From Pseudeuparius sepicola (Eukaryota > Arthropoda > Insecta > Coleoptera > Anthribidae): a DNA stretch of 64,000 nucleotides. The stretch is from assembly GCA_963920635.1 (NCBI GenBank), contig OY987305.1:21538876-21602875 (forward strand), read 5' to 3'. Shown in pieces: positions 40,851 to 52,297 of this stretch. The notes beneath the pieces are model-generated. The model did not search any database and had not been told where the DNA came from. It saw only the letters and a list, made by a program, of their open reading frames with translations. The position numbers and the translations under genes were made by a program. Position 1 is the stretch's first letter; the number at the start of each line of letters is the position of its first letter.

Positions 40851-41824
40851 ACCCCTATAAAACCATAGTAATCCCAGTGAGTGTAGGACAAATAATAAAT
40901 CACACTGCTAAAGCTATTAAGGAGCAATACCGTGAATCCACAATTTGTCCAGCGCTCTTGGCCATCAGCAGAGTTTTTCTATAGACATGTGCATGCATCT
41001 GCCTCGACCTCGGTTCGAACCAAGGTCGATCGAAGGCAGAAAAACATGCAGTCTAAATAGTTTGGCGATGCTACGAACATTGCCCAGGGTTTTTTCATAA
41101 TTTCCAGCTAAACGATTTAATAGATTCACCTCTTTTTTATTGGTAATAGTTAATAAAATAAATAATACTTTATGTTAATTTTACTGTATACTACTACAGA
41201 ATAAATAGCTTCGCAACAGAAGCCTTTTTTTATTTGAAAAAATTTAAAAATTGATTGGTATCCACGTATCCAGGGTGCTCTTTATTGAAAATACTTTCTA
41301 AAATTTAATATTGTTTATGTTTTTTAATAGGCATAAGTTAAAATTGAAGAAAAAAATGTAAAAAAACACCAAGAGAAAAATCGATTTTTTTCGATTTTTG
41401 TATTTTTAATGCGAACGCCCTGTCTAAGGCAGGGCCATGAAATCGTGGCAATTGATGGCTTATGTGAGCCCTAATCAAACTGCATAGAAATAATTTTAAA
41501 ATATCTCTCGGTGTTTGGACAGAGTACTACGAAAAACCGTATTTTTGCTATCTTTGAAGCTGTAGTATAAGTTATGACCGTGAAACTTGGTATGTGGGGT
41601 TTTCGGGTATGGTCAATACGACTGTGTTATTAATTTTTTTCCTAAAAAAATGCTAATGTACTTTTGCAGTTTTTGGGGGGAAATGTTGATCGAATCTGAA
41701 AAAATTGGCGTCCAAATGTAGATCATTCACAGCACCATATTAAAAAAAAGTTTTTGAAAATTGGTCAACCCGTACGACTTGAAGTGAAACACACTCTATA
41801 TATATAAAATTTTAATTATTTTAG
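40851..41824. other. Intron without a gene; one hairpin
   Basis: A strong short palindrome occurs at 40993-41048 (TCTGCCTCGACC...GGTTCGAACC... AAGGCAGA). Otherwise AT-rich with no gene. Confidence 0.45.
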
Positions 41825-41951
41825 GTTTGCACAAATTGCAAGGACAGTTCAAAACAAACCGGTTGTTAATGTTAAAGCAAATTTATCTGAAGATAAAGAA
41901 GAATTAAATAAACTCGCTGCTAGTTATGTAGAAAAAATAGAAGTCGTCCAG
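41825..41951 (+). CDS. Kinesin-7/CENP-E-like, exon c (motor end and neck)
   Basis: Acceptor TTTTAG, donor GTAAGA; one base plus 42 codons, exit phase 0. It begins FAQIARTVQNKPVVNV, the end of helix alpha6 and the neck linker (F-A-x-x-A-x-x-V-x-N-x-P-x-V-N is the kinesin-7 form). It continues SEDKEELNKLAASYVEKIEV, the first charged helix after the motor. Joined to exon b it completes the E of TLEF across the splice site. Confidence 0.93.
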
Positions 41952-42199
41952 GTAAGATACACATTTTATATTATTTTTATCCCATTTCAAGGTAATTTCT
42001 TTGTTTATGTGGATAAAATGGGAATGGCATTAAATTAATGCCATCCTCAAATATACCAACTATTTAGAAATATTTATTTTTGCAAAAAGAAAAGTGTGGC
42101 TTACAATAATTTAAAGAAAAGCTATTAATATAATACAATAGCTGACACATGGAGGGCAGAAACCTAGCAGAGGTGCCATAATATGGGGTTTTATATATA

Positions 42200-42512
42200 C
42201 ATATGTCCAAAAATTCTTCGTTTTCGATATACAGGATGTTAAAACTCTAAAAAATCATCTTATTTTCCATTACTTATTTGTAGACCTTTTTTTAACCAAA
42301 TTTGTTACACATCATACTTGGCTAGGATCCTTTTAAATGTTTTATTTTCCCTAGGCTGAACCAGTGACGGGGATATGGGCAAATAAAAGCCAAATTCAAG
42401 AAATTACGAAATTAAAGTAGGTAGCAGTTTTGAATGGAGCATTTAATTCATAACAAAAAGTGTCTCTTGACTTCTTTTTATTGAAAACGAAGAATTTTTG
42501 GACACATGTTTC
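42200..42512. mobile_element. Short inverted-repeat MITE
   Basis: TGTCCAAAAATTCTTCGTTT (42204) mirrors AAACGAAGAATTTTTGGACA near 42490. Similar TTTGTCCAAAAA...CTTCGTTTTCGA phrases occur in the foldback at 33873-34998, and a weak relative lies at 63595-63900. Non-coding. Confidence 0.65.
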
Positions 42513-42586
42513 TATGAACTTTTGTTTAGAATTGGCTGAGGATCACGACCCTGAGATATTTTAACGTATTTAAGTTACACCATGTA

Positions 42587-43461
42587 CAGGGTGGTTCATT
42601 ATAAATTGACACCTCCCTTAATTTGCTAGTTTTTGAGGTTAGAAAAAAAAAGTTTTTTACAAAGGTTATAGATATTAATACAAAGTTTTTTGTGACGCTA
42701 TTGGACCGTGTACAATGTGTTCTAGAAAGCCGTGGCAGACAACTTATGTTTTTTTTAAATATATATTTTTGCATTTTTGAAATCTGCTCATCAAGGCAAT
42801 TAAAATGATATTAAATGTTGTGGCATTATCTTTTTCCGTTTTTGAAAAATTCCGTTTTCAAATTTTATACTAAGTTTATTTAACTCGAATTTGTGGATCT
42901 AGTGATAAAGATTGATGATCGATGTAATAACAAAAAATATTTGTTTTAAACAAGAGAGTAATATAGTGAAACTCCAAAATGTTTAGGAGCCTTTTCAAAT
43001 TTTACTGATTATATTCTCGAAACACAGAATTTCAGGAAAATCGTAAAAGCTCCTAAACATTTTGGAGTTTCACTATGTTACTGTCTTGTTTAAAACAAAT
43101 ATTTTTCGTTATTACATTGATCGTCTATCCTTATCACGAGATCCACAAATTCGAGTTAAATAAATTTAGTATAAAATTTGAACACTGAATTTTTCAAAAA
43201 AGGAAAAAGATAATGCCACAAAGTTTAATATCATTTTAATTGCCTTGATGAGCAGATTTCAAAAATGCAAAAATATATAGGGTGTTCCATTTAAAAAAAA
43301 CGTAAGTTATGTCTACCACGGCTTTCTAGAACACACTGTACACGGTGGAATAGCGTCACAAAAAACTTTGTATTAGTATCTAAAACTTTTGTCAAAAACT
43401 TTTTTCTAACTTCAAAAACCAACAAGTTAAGGGTGATGTCAATTTATAATGAACCACCCTG
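42587..43461. mobile_element. 875-bp foldback MITE
   Basis: CAGGGTGGTTCATTATAAAT at 42587 mirrors the sequence ending at 43461, with TA on both sides. Arms of about 400 bp are near-identical inverted copies (for example AGCCGTGGCAGACA/TGTCTACCACGGCT with a few changes). Little or no unique centre. It lies in the intron between exons c and d. Confidence 0.85.
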
Positions 43462-43626
43462 TAGAAGCTGAGAATGCCAGAACTGAAATACACAAAATTA
43501 AGTAGAGAACACCAGACAGGTTGATTTGTGTTGTATCACGAGAAGAAATAACCCAGGAAATTCACCCCCTATGTTTTTCAAATTTGTGGAAATTAACAAA
43601 GAGATTACTAAATGTTGAAATATTTG

Positions 43627-43755
43627 GTGCCATAAATTCATTAACAGAGACAAAATAATAGTAATTGCCCCCCTCCCCCACACAAGCATTCCATTGCTTC
43701 TGGGGTACTCTTAGTTTGGAGTATTGTGAGGGTGAGAATTATTATTATTATTACT
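43627..43755. repeat. SINE-like repeat S, copy 2 (inverted, partial)
   Basis: ACAAAATAATAGTAATTGCC ... TTGCTTCTGGGGTACTC ... GAGTATTGTGAGGGTGAGAA then ATT repeats, the reverse of copy 1. The CCCGATAGAACTAGG block is missing. Confidence 0.6.
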
Positions 43756-43816
43756 ATTACTTCTTTTTTTAAAACTATATGTGGATGTGAAATCTATTAT
43801 TCTATTTATTTTTTAG

Positions 43817-44078
43817 TCTGAAAAATTGAAATTGGAGCGAGTTATTGAGGAGTATAATAATAAATTAAAGCACTTAAATTCCTTTGTGAGTCTAAAACAG
43901 GAAAGAATGGATCATGAAAAGTCCAGAACGCAACAGCGAAGACATACATTCCATGCATCATCCACTCGATTCCTCCCCACAAAATTAATGACTGAAAAAA
44001 TTCCAGAGGAAGAAGAAGAAAAGGATGGTAGTCTAGTTACAAAACCCTCCATGTGCAGCCTTGAATCTACTAAAGAAG
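43817..44078 (+). CDS. Kinesin-7/CENP-E-like, exon d (stalk start)
   Basis: Acceptor TTTTTTAG, donor GTAAGC; 87 codons plus one base (phase 0 in, phase 1 out). It begins with a coiled-coil helix (SEKLKLERVIEEYNNKLKHL), then a basic patch QQRRHTFHAS, then an acidic linker PEEEEEKDG. A short basic R-R-x-T motif after the neck helix is, as I recall it, found in CENP-E proteins and supports the assignment. No catalytic motif. Confidence 0.88.
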
Positions 44079-45119
44079 GTAAGCTTTAAATAAATTGAAG
44101 TTTAAAGCCAAACTAAGTGAAAATCACAGGTTTCTTTTAAGTGGGTAAATTTTCTATGTGCAGGAAATTGGCTGTGGTAGTAAATCTAGTAACAGATATC
44201 TCGAAGCCACTCAAATAATTATCTTTTCTTAACCCTAATAGTTGCCCCGTTTAAAAGACATGTGTTTTCTGATAATTTTTGTAATATTTTTCTGGTTTTT
44301 ATGAATCAGAAATTAGGGAGCTTTAACGTGGAATTACAAAATACTGAAAAGTGAATATAGAGTCTATGCACTCTAAGCTGCCACGCAAGAACCTTAGTCT
44401 AAGCGCCACACAATAAGCTGGCCCTTAGACTGAGGTTTTCGCGTGTCAGTCTAGAGGGCACGAACTGTAGTAATACATTTAATTTAACAACTTTTGAAGA
44501 TTGGACAATTATTGTGAAAAATGTATGCCTCACTCAAATAATGAAATGGGATTGTTTTATAAAGAGCTTGGTCTTTTTCTAAAGGATGAATGACTTGTAT
44601 TATAAAGCATTTTGAAATAGCTGTCAGTTTTTCAATTTGACCAATAATTTCGGTCAATTTTATAAAATGCCAAGTAGTTATCGGGCTAATTTTAAAACAA
44701 ATGTGCACCTTATTTTATGAGGCTGCTTACTGTCCGCACAGCAGATCTTGAGCAACAGAAAGAATGTGTATAAAAACTGAAATTGTATACATGATGTTGC
44801 CAGATTTTTCATAGCAATTTGTTAAGCCCAGCTGTCGTCAAGCGACAGTCATGAAATGGGACTTTATTTGCAAAACACCTATTTCTTTCAAAAACTAATA
44901 TTGATTTCAAACATTATAAAAATGATTTTATTACTTCGCCTTTTCCGCGATTAACTTGTTCCGTGTTAAATAGTGTCAAAACTTAACGTTTTCCGAAGTG
45001 CAGTAGGTCGGGCACCATTATAGGCTGAGATCGAATACAGGTGAAGAGAGAAGTGGCGAGTGAAATAAAAATATTTATAATGCTGCTTCTGGGCTCAATA
45101 TATAATTTATCTATCTATC
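44079..45119. other. Intron without a gene; one hairpin
   Basis: 44379-44446 is a hairpin of about 26-bp arms (GCCACGCAAGAACCTTAGTC ... GACTGAGGTTTTCGCGTG). A short TCTA repeat lies near 45105-45118. Nothing else recognised. Confidence 0.45.
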
Positions 45120-45850
45120 TGGGCAAGTGGTGGCTGCCTCAGATTGGCCCGGCACGCAGGCCACCATGGGCCCATTGTACCCCCACTGCCGGTATCACAA
45201 GGCAGCCAGCATACCGGCCTTCTTAATGAAGGCCCGCCGCTCCCCTATCCTGACACCATATAGGTTCTCATCGCACAGCCTTGCCATGCCAAAGGACTCG
45301 AATCTGACCCTGTCAAGCGCAGGGCACACTGGGACTAGGTGGTGGGGGGGGGGCTCTCCTCTTCTTCCAGGCACCATCTGCACTCCCGATCCTCCTCCAC
45401 CCCAATGAGGTAAAGGTGGCGAGCCTGGGGACAGTGCCCAGTGAGGACCCTCACCAATCCCTTAATCTCCTTTCTTGGCAGACCCAGCAACTTCCGGGAT
45501 AAGGCCGGAGACAAATCATGAGCCTCGTCTGCCTTATCCCCGGATCCCCGAGCCACACCTCAACGAATATGCCCTGCAGCCATTTGTCCAGGACTCTAAT
45601 TGCTACTCAAGGTGCCATCCCCAGAAGGGGTTCCGGTCCCATCGGCCTGCTCATGGATCCTTCCCCGGCCAGAAGGTCGGTGGTCTCATTTCAATCGATG
45701 CCCGAATGTCCCAGGACCCAGGACAGAGCCACTTTATTCCCTTCGACCACTAGTTTGAGTAGACTCACTCTACATTCCTCCACCAGAGGGGATATGGCGC
45801 GGTTTGCTCGCAGCGCTTGCAGAGCTGCTTTGCTGTCGGAGTAGAAGCTC
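45120..45850 (-). mobile_element. R1/I-type LINE 3' part with RNase H remnant
   Basis: Read on the minus strand. FYSDSKAALQALRANRAI and LSWVLGHSGIDGNE (about 45845-45690) are the RNase H motifs with D-S and the H-x-G-x-x-G-N-E block. Then LVRVLTGHCPQARHLYLIG and CRWCLEEEES (45450-45370) form the C-terminal zinc knuckle typical of these LINEs. FIKKAGMLAAL and a stop lie near 45195, followed by a short 3' UTR. Stops and frameshifts are frequent. The block is GC-rich against its surroundings. Its 3' end matches 11830-12003. Confidence 0.8.
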
Positions 45851-46940
45851 ACATATAATTTAGTAGTGCAGGAAACTAATCTAAACTAGTCTGCATGACA
45901 TAAATAGTATTTAGAGCATCAAAAAGTCAAAAGGTCAATGGCTTTTGTACTTTGACACATAACAGTAATTGCGGGGATAATAAAAATCTGCAGACGGCCG
46001 TCTTTGGAGTTGTAGCCCGGCGATAAAATATGAGGAGTAGGTACAGGAAAAACTCTGCACATCCAGACATGCGAAATTATTGCAAATTCTTAGATACCAG
46101 ATCTGTTATAAAGATGCTTTTAAATGTCTGCTAAATCAAACTTTGAACTGTTTCAATTGTAAGAATCAGGAACGCCATTGCAATCCCACATATTCACAGT
46201 GAACTGACAATTTTTTGCTATTAGTAGTATTTTATAAACAAGAAACATGCATATTTCATTTTACAACACAAATAACCCAATAAGTATTCACTGTCAAATT
46301 GACAGCTACCTCGAATCGTTTTACAATGTCCCAAGTCGTTTTGAAAATGACTAGACATTTTGTAAAAAGACTGATTTTATATTCCAGCTATGACATACAC
46401 TTCACGCAATATAACTAGGCACTCCTCAGGAATGCTTGGAATGCATCCTCGTGGGGACACGGCCCACCTTTGGCTTCCTTAAATCCCTACTTCGATCGCC
46501 ATTGACAACAAGGTTGTCAATTATATGACACCGCATTTAAATTCACGCATGTGAATACAGACATTTGTGATATATATTATCATAAATAGCTCTATGCGGA
46601 ATAGGAGTAAAAACCAGCCCACACCCATCTGCACACCCCAAAAAAAATTCACTAGATTTAGCAAAATAGTGATCTTTGTGCAGAGTAGTAACAAAGTTTC
46701 TCGAAAATTATAATAGTTAAAATAATTTCTAAACCGTCAAACTTATAATAACCCTAAATAGAGTTCAAGGTCATCCTAGTTATATCCGCTGTACACAGGC
46801 TCCGTTTGGACTACTGACTCTGTATGTCATGCAGTTTTCCGCATTTTTTTGACCATAAATTTGCCAGAAAAAAATTCTTGAAAAATTCTGAATTTCACAT
46901 TCCCCGCACAACTTATTTTTCAACCGGAATTATTCATTCA
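45851..46940. other. No recognisable gene
   Basis: AT-rich intronic sequence; no open frame, terminal repeat or RNA motif that I would defend. Confidence 0.45.
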
Positions 46941-46950
46941 TATTTTCTTT

Positions 46951-47440
46951 CTAAAAATGACGAAGATAGGACAATTAAGTTATCATCTTTTCCATAGAGG
47001 GATGCTGGAGATAGTTTTCGCCCAACAAATTTTTTTAAGCACGAATTCGTGCATCTAGAATTTTTTCAACTGCAAATTTGTGCACCTGGAATCATTACTA
47101 ACTTCCCTCCTGAAAACGACGAAGATAGGATAATGAAGTTATTATTTTTTCCATAGATGGGTTCTGGGGGTAGTTTTTGCCCAACAAATTTTTTCAACCA
47201 TGATTCTGAGAATCTCGAATCATTAGGAATGTCCTTTCTGAAAATGGTGAGAATAGTACAATGAAGTTGTCATTTTTTCTTTTGGGGCTACAAGGGGATA
47301 CTTTTCACCCAAAAAAATTTTTGAACCACGAATTTGTGCATCTGCGATCATTTTGAATGCCCTTGCTGAAAATGGTGAGGATCGGACCAATATCAGCTCT
47401 CTTCAGGGGTGGAGAAGGGGGGTAGTTTTTGTCACACAAT
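46951..47440. repeat. Degenerate tandem repeat, about 127-160 bp units
   Basis: The phrase CTGAAAATGGTGAGGAT or a close variant occurs at 46951, 47110, 47238 and 47365. Each is followed by A-A-T-G-A-A-G-T-T, then a G-rich word and CCCAACAAATTTTTTCAACC. Spacings are 159, 128 and 127 bp. Units differ by 15-25% by eye. Confidence 0.6.
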
Positions 47441-47950
47441 TTTTTTCAACCATGGGTACCGAGTTGGAATATCCTTGTTTTGCCCTGCAAAAAGTAACCT
47501 CTGCTGAAAACTTTTTCTCTATTTGTGGTGTGACACGATTTGCTAGAAATCGAAAGAATAGGTGCTGGCTGCCGCATTATTCCCTCGATTTCGCCTATCT
47601 GCATATTTTTGGAATGGTCTATATGTTTTCACTGACAACGTCGATGAGTTTCATGGTCCAGTTGCATTTCAAGGCCACCGAATCATCGTCGGCAAGCCAG
47701 CCAATTATATTTTTATTTGAATTTCGGACATGCAGCGTCCTCTGTTGGTGCCAGCACAAACAATTGGGTCCTCAGGGCCCAGGTACAGTCTGTAGCGAAG
47801 CTATATAGGTAGGTCTGTGATAGCATAAAGCGGACATTTTGCAAAAGTGGCGAGGTTGCTAGGGAAAAAATTAGAATAAGCATCAGAAAGCCATGGAGGT
47901 TATGCTGTTAGTATGGTCCGACTCTTGATTTGGCACGCCGATTGGTCAGC
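47441..47950. other. No recognisable gene
   Basis: A 151-codon plus-strand frame (47353-47808) overlaps the tandem repeat and has no recognised motif; I do not call it a gene. Confidence 0.35.
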
Positions 47951-48092
47951 AGCAGTGGCGCACCCAGAAAATATGATTGGGGGGGCAACATAAAAAGTTT
48001 AACGTATTATATAAAAATATTTTATTATTAAAAGAAATTTCCAAAAAAGTATTTATAAAGGCAGGTATATTACACCCCCTGGGTGCGCCACT
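47951..48092. mobile_element. 142-bp MITE with AGTGGCGCACCCAG ends
   Basis: AGTGGCGCACCCAG at 47951 mirrors CTGGGTGCGCCACT ending 48092. The AT-rich interior is non-coding. Ends of this type are common in arthropod hAT-like MITEs; the target duplication is not clear here. Confidence 0.7.
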
Positions 48093-48745
48093 AGCAAGCA
48101 GCAACACGTCACAGGAAGATGGAAGTTCTTAAGAAAAGAAATCGGCTTCTGGTGATGTTCTGTGGGGTGATAGAACAGTGTGTATGGTGGAACGGTCTGT
48201 GTTCTTCTCAAAGAAAAGTGCGCGTCACCGGCAGGTAACCTGCAATACTCGGCACCTCTGGCATTTTGCATTGTTTTCTTGTGGGACGCGACTCTACGGT
48301 TAGTCCGTTTACGGCTGTTTTCACATGGACAAGTAGTCGGTTGCTTTCTGTTATTCTGCGGTTGCAGAGAAAAGGCGAGTGGCCATGTTGATAGAGAGGT
48401 TGCTCCAGAGTAAAGGAAGTCTAGGTGAGATTGTTTACAAATAGTAAATAAATCGATCAACTTGGACCATAATGTATTTGTCTCCACAACATAAACTCTT
48501 TCCCCCCCAAAAAAAACAAAAATTATCAAACATTATCATATTTTTAGATTTCTGGGGAAGAAGTAAAAAATAAGTAAATGTACGATATGTTGTGCAACTG
48601 GCAACTGCGTGCCGGAGGTCACCATCCTCGATGCATGAGTTTGCAGCTGACCAGCAAAGCGCCATTAATTAGGGATTTTAATACATTTCTGAAAATATAT
48701 TTTTTTGGTTGAATTTTTTACATCATGACTGAATCACCCAGTATA
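48093..48745. other. No recognisable gene
   Basis: A 158-codon minus-strand frame (48529-48053) and its plus-strand complement carry no motif and overlap the MITE; not called. Confidence 0.35.
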
Positions 48746-49103
48746 CAAGATGTCCCTAAAAGGTCTTTATAGTGCTTAAAAACATAGAAAGCCAAATATT
48801 TAAAAAAATAAGGAATTATCGAGTTTTAACAAGAGTACTTTTTTATGCTTAATCAAAACTACTAACTTTCAAACCGACATTTTCAGTCACGTCGAAGTTT
48901 CACAGACCTAGTCCCCAGAAAAAAAACGTGCAAAGCATTCAAAAGTTATAACACATAAAGCATTTTAAAACTGAAATTTCCGGGCTGGATTGCACCATAC
49001 CGAAGAAACTTTGCACTAACATAAATTTAGCTAAATCGATTTTTCTTGGGCTACAGTAGGTATATCTGGTAGAATTTTGTAATGACTTTTTAGGGATACC
49101 CTG
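48746..49103. mobile_element. MITE with mirrored TCCCTAAAA ends
   Basis: CAAGATGTCCCTAAAAGGTC near the left edge mirrors GACTTTTTAGGGATACCCTG at the right (CAGGGTATCCC read inward). Non-coding; it sits 119 bp upstream of exon e. Confidence 0.6.
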
Positions 49104-49221
49104 TGTATTTTAAAAGTCAGAAAATAATAGTATAATTAATTGTAAACGAAAGTTTTGTATTGTTATATGTAATATTGTTATTTACATTTTATGTCACATG
49201 ATACCCTGTATTTATTTACAG

Positions 49222-49342
49222 AAATTCTTTCGGAAGTTCTGTATGACTTTACCAACTTCTTTGAAAAAGTAGATGAAGAAACTCAGACGAATTTTGGAGA
49301 AGTCTCCACATACATATATGGCGATGAAACTCTGCAGATACG
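49222..49342 (+). CDS. Kinesin-7/CENP-E-like, exon e
   Basis: Acceptor TTTACAG, donor GTATGT; two bases, 39 codons, two bases (phase 1 in, phase 2 out). It encodes EILSEVLYDFTNFFEKVDEE, a predicted helix in the stalk, and joins exon f through a 54-bp intron. The split codons resolve to E and R without stops. Confidence 0.85.
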
Positions 49343-49396
49343 GTATGTTCAGTGTTCCTTAAGATGTGATTTTTAATTATTTTTATTTATGTATAG

Positions 49397-49550
49397 GTCG
49401 AGCACTCCAGAAGTAACAGAATTTATTGAATTCCCAAAGGATACCCCATCTCCAATCACAAGGCAACTGGAAGATCTGGAAAGGTCATATAGATCATTAA
49501 AATACTACACACAAATGGAAAAAAATATGACTCCATCAGAATTGGAGATG
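49397..49550 (+). CDS. Kinesin-7/CENP-E-like, exon f
   Basis: Acceptor TGTATAG, donor GTAAGT; one base plus 51 codons, exit phase 0. Pro-rich start (SSTPEVTEFIEFPKDTPSP), then a charged helix (RQLEDLERSYRSLKYYTQME). Stalk region; no catalytic motif. The next exon found is 10.9 kb downstream. Confidence 0.85.
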
Positions 49551-50961
49551 GTAAGTATTGTATACGCTAATTCGTTTTAAATATTTAAAACTTTGAAAAC
49601 CAAACTTTTGTCAAAACAATTTTTTTGTGTTTGTGTGTGTGTGTTCCCACCAATGAAATTTAGTGAAAATGGGAGCATTTTTGACATAAAAGGGGGAGTT
49701 GGGAGAGATGCAAAGAGGTGAATTTGAAAATAGCAAATGATAAGTTGTTTTCTATGTTCTTTGGGGTCAAGGAATTTAATTTTGGAACCATTTTAAAGGA
49801 ACAAAGTGATTAAGAATGTTTCCGAGGGGGTGTAAGTCAAAAAAAGTGTCAATATGTTAGTTTAGATATATATTATTTAATACTACTAATAATAAGAGAT
49901 ACGTATCTCTTATAGAAATAGGTGTTCCAACATATAAAAGTACATAGCATTAGATGTTCATGGAATGGAAGTGGAAATATATTTCTCTCTTGATTACAAT
50001 AGCCATGTAACATTTTGGATTCGTAAGCAGGGCTTTCCTGGGTGGGGTGCTGGGTGTGCCGCCCACCTAAAAATTATAAATATGGCATCCACAACGTTCT
50101 GTCCATAAGCCATTTTTATATTTTTTGTTTACTATGACAAAAAATTAGGGAAGTATCCGAAATTTCAGATTAAAAACTACATTATAAATAAAAATATGCC
50201 GTAGTGACTCTATGCTGGATATATACTATTTTATAATATGTGTCCTTGCAGGAGCACCATGCTCCACGTGTAAAAGTGTACAACCAGGCCTCTCCATTGA
50301 TAAAAAAGATGAAAAAATACATCAGGATGTTATTTTGTAAATTCCTACGCCTCGTTTAAACTATTTGCCCTTCATATTTCTAAAAAATTTTGCCTGCAGC
50401 ACATTTTAGTCAGCAAGCACCTCTACTTTTTTTGAATGCCCACTTTAAAAAACAATGATTTTTATATGGACTTACCCCAAAACAGATTTCTATTGGTGAC
50501 ACTGTTCGGAAAAACGTTTTGTATGCAAAAGTTACAAGGTTTTGAAAGTACATGTTAAAAGTTAAAAATTAACTAGACAATAAGTTTGTTAAGGGTGGAA
50601 TTAAAATTTCATCACTTCGCGACGTCCTTCATTTGACCATGTTCTTTACTAGGATAAATATGTTGCTAAAACAGAAATTGGGTACTGGAGTGCAAAAATT
50701 ACGCAAATGTCTGTAAGGTGGCACTGAAGTTGGAAAGCGGCCATTGCTACAGAGGAAGAATAAAAAGTAATGCCTTGCTTTGCTAGAATAAGATATCCTG
50801 TTCCGTTATTATATATTTTTTTATAGTTGAGGATACTAAGAGGAGTACCGGCTGTCAAATCTACTGTCACGACATATAATTCTCTCTCAAAACCGCACAA
50901 AACTACATGAGTAATCATAATGCTTACCCTAGCTGACATTTAAAATTTATTATTATTTACC
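49551..50961. other. Intron without a gene
   Basis: TG-rich microsatellite at about 49622-49645; 50035-50080 is a GC-rich patch (GGGTGGGGTGCTGGGTGTGC) like those at 13725 and 17690. A 96-codon minus-strand frame near 50649-50939 lacks motifs. Confidence 0.4.
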
Positions 50962-51087
50962 TATGTACCAAAGCATCGACATTCAACTTTTTATGACTCA
51001 TGTGGAATTTAGTTGCCGAGGCCTTTGGCCGAGGCAAATAAACCTTCACTGCCGAGGTACATATTATACAGGGTGTTTCACTTTAAA

Positions 51088-51265
51088 CCCTTTCGGGACT
51101 GCGGCCGCCTGAGGATCTGTGCCCAGTGGACCACAGCAGGAAGCGCATGCGTGTATGTACGGTTCCGGTCCTTAATTGCAAAACAGTCATTACATAGCAA
51201 CAGATCTTTTTACAATATAAGTCATTTTTTGCATGCACCCACATGCAAATGAGCTTGTGTTCGAT
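51088..51265. mobile_element. Left half of a piggyBac-type MITE
   Basis: CCCTTTCGGGACTGCGGCCG onward matches 58807-58985 nearly base for base, preceded by TTAAA. The right half is missing. It may have inserted at the TTAA in the terminus of the surrounding element. Confidence 0.75.
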
Positions 51266-51589
51266 AATTAGACTTCTTATTATTAAATACAGGTCCGCAA
51301 TAGAAAAAAATGAATGGAAAAAAAGGAATAATCAGTATAAATTGTCTCAAAACATTTTAAAAATATTTCGTGTCATACATCATGGTATTTGCAATGAAAA
51401 GTGCTTTCAAAAACTGCAAAAAAAGATATTAGAAATCTGTTTGTGCCATTTTATTGACCTCGAAATTGCGCAACTTTTTCCCCATTTAACCGTTGCTCTA
51501 TCTCTCACCGTTTGCAATATCCCCATGCTGTTCATTCTTATCCGGGACACAGTGTATAAATATTTTTGAATAGACCATTCAATTATAAG

Positions 51590-52290
51590 CAAAAAATATC
51601 TTTTGGCATTTTTTCGTAAATTTGGTCGTTTCGGCGTAATTGTAATGTTTGTGATTTATTGCACATAGGGGCAAACTGGTAAAAGCAATTAATTCAAATC
51701 AAACATTTTTAACATTATAATACGTGTTCCAAGTGCCTTCCCCTCATTTCTAAACATTTTTGGCATCGATATAACAGATTAGCTACCGCAGAACGTATGG
51801 TAGCTCGGTTTGTTTTGAGAGTTTCCACATTTTCTTCAATTTCGAGCCTTAGTTCATCCCTGGTGTCGGATACCGTGTTATACATTTTTTCTTTTAAATA
51901 TCCCCAAACAAAATAATCAAGAGGATTCCAATTTGGGGATCTGGGTGGCGAAGAAATTGGTCCAATTCCATCAGGTTCTGGTTGTGGAGGCGGAAAGCGA
52001 CCAATCCAGCGGTGCGGAAAATTCTCGTTTAACCAATTCCTCGCTTGTCGCCCATAGTGGGGTGGTGCCCCATCTAGTTGAAACCATAGCCTCACCCTAA
52101 TATTTTGCGGCAGAGCTTGATGTAGTTTTGCTTTAATTAAAAATGTTTGATTTGAATAAATTATTTTTACCAGTTTGCCCCAATAGTGTAATAAATCACA
52201 AACATTACAATTGCGCCGACACGACCAGATCTACGAAAAAATATGCTTATTTTTATTTTGTGCAGGGCCATACTATTTTTTTGTCGAATT
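51590..52290 (-). mobile_element. Tc1/mariner-family relic with long inverted repeats
   Basis: About 100-bp inverted repeats: TTTGTGATTTATTGCACATA...GGGGCAAACTGGTAAAA (51650-51685) and its inverse (52165-52205). They extend outward through GGCGTAATTGTAATG. A transposase fragment lies between. Total about 0.7 kb, so most of the transposase is deleted. Confidence 0.7.
51715..52095 (-). pseudogene. DDE transposase C-terminal fragment
   Basis: LWFQLDGAPPHYGRQARNWL, then FPHRWIGR and SPPRSPNWNPLDYFVWGYLK: the second catalytic Asp (QxDGAP-H) and the SPDL-x-PLD-like block of a Tc1/mariner-related transposase widespread in insects. There the usual SPDLxPLD reads SPNWNPLD. A short extra Pro-rich insertion (PPPQPEPD) sits between the motifs. 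Only the C-terminal third remains. Confidence 0.75.
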
Positions 52291-52297
52291 ATTTATC

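Noticed and set aside
40993..41048. GGTTCGAACC as a tRNA B box
   Set aside because: It is the loop of a perfect palindrome; no cloverleaf can be drawn.
45120..45850. GC-rich block as bacterial contamination or a host gene
   Set aside because: The minus strand carries RNase H and zinc-knuckle motifs of an R1/I-type LINE, and its 3' end is repeated at 11830-12003.
46951..47440. CRISPR-like array
   Set aside because: Units are long and diverged, with no short identical repeats or unique spacers, in a eukaryotic context.
48053..48529. 158-codon minus-strand frame as a gene
   Set aside because: No motif, starts inside a MITE, and an equally open complement exists.
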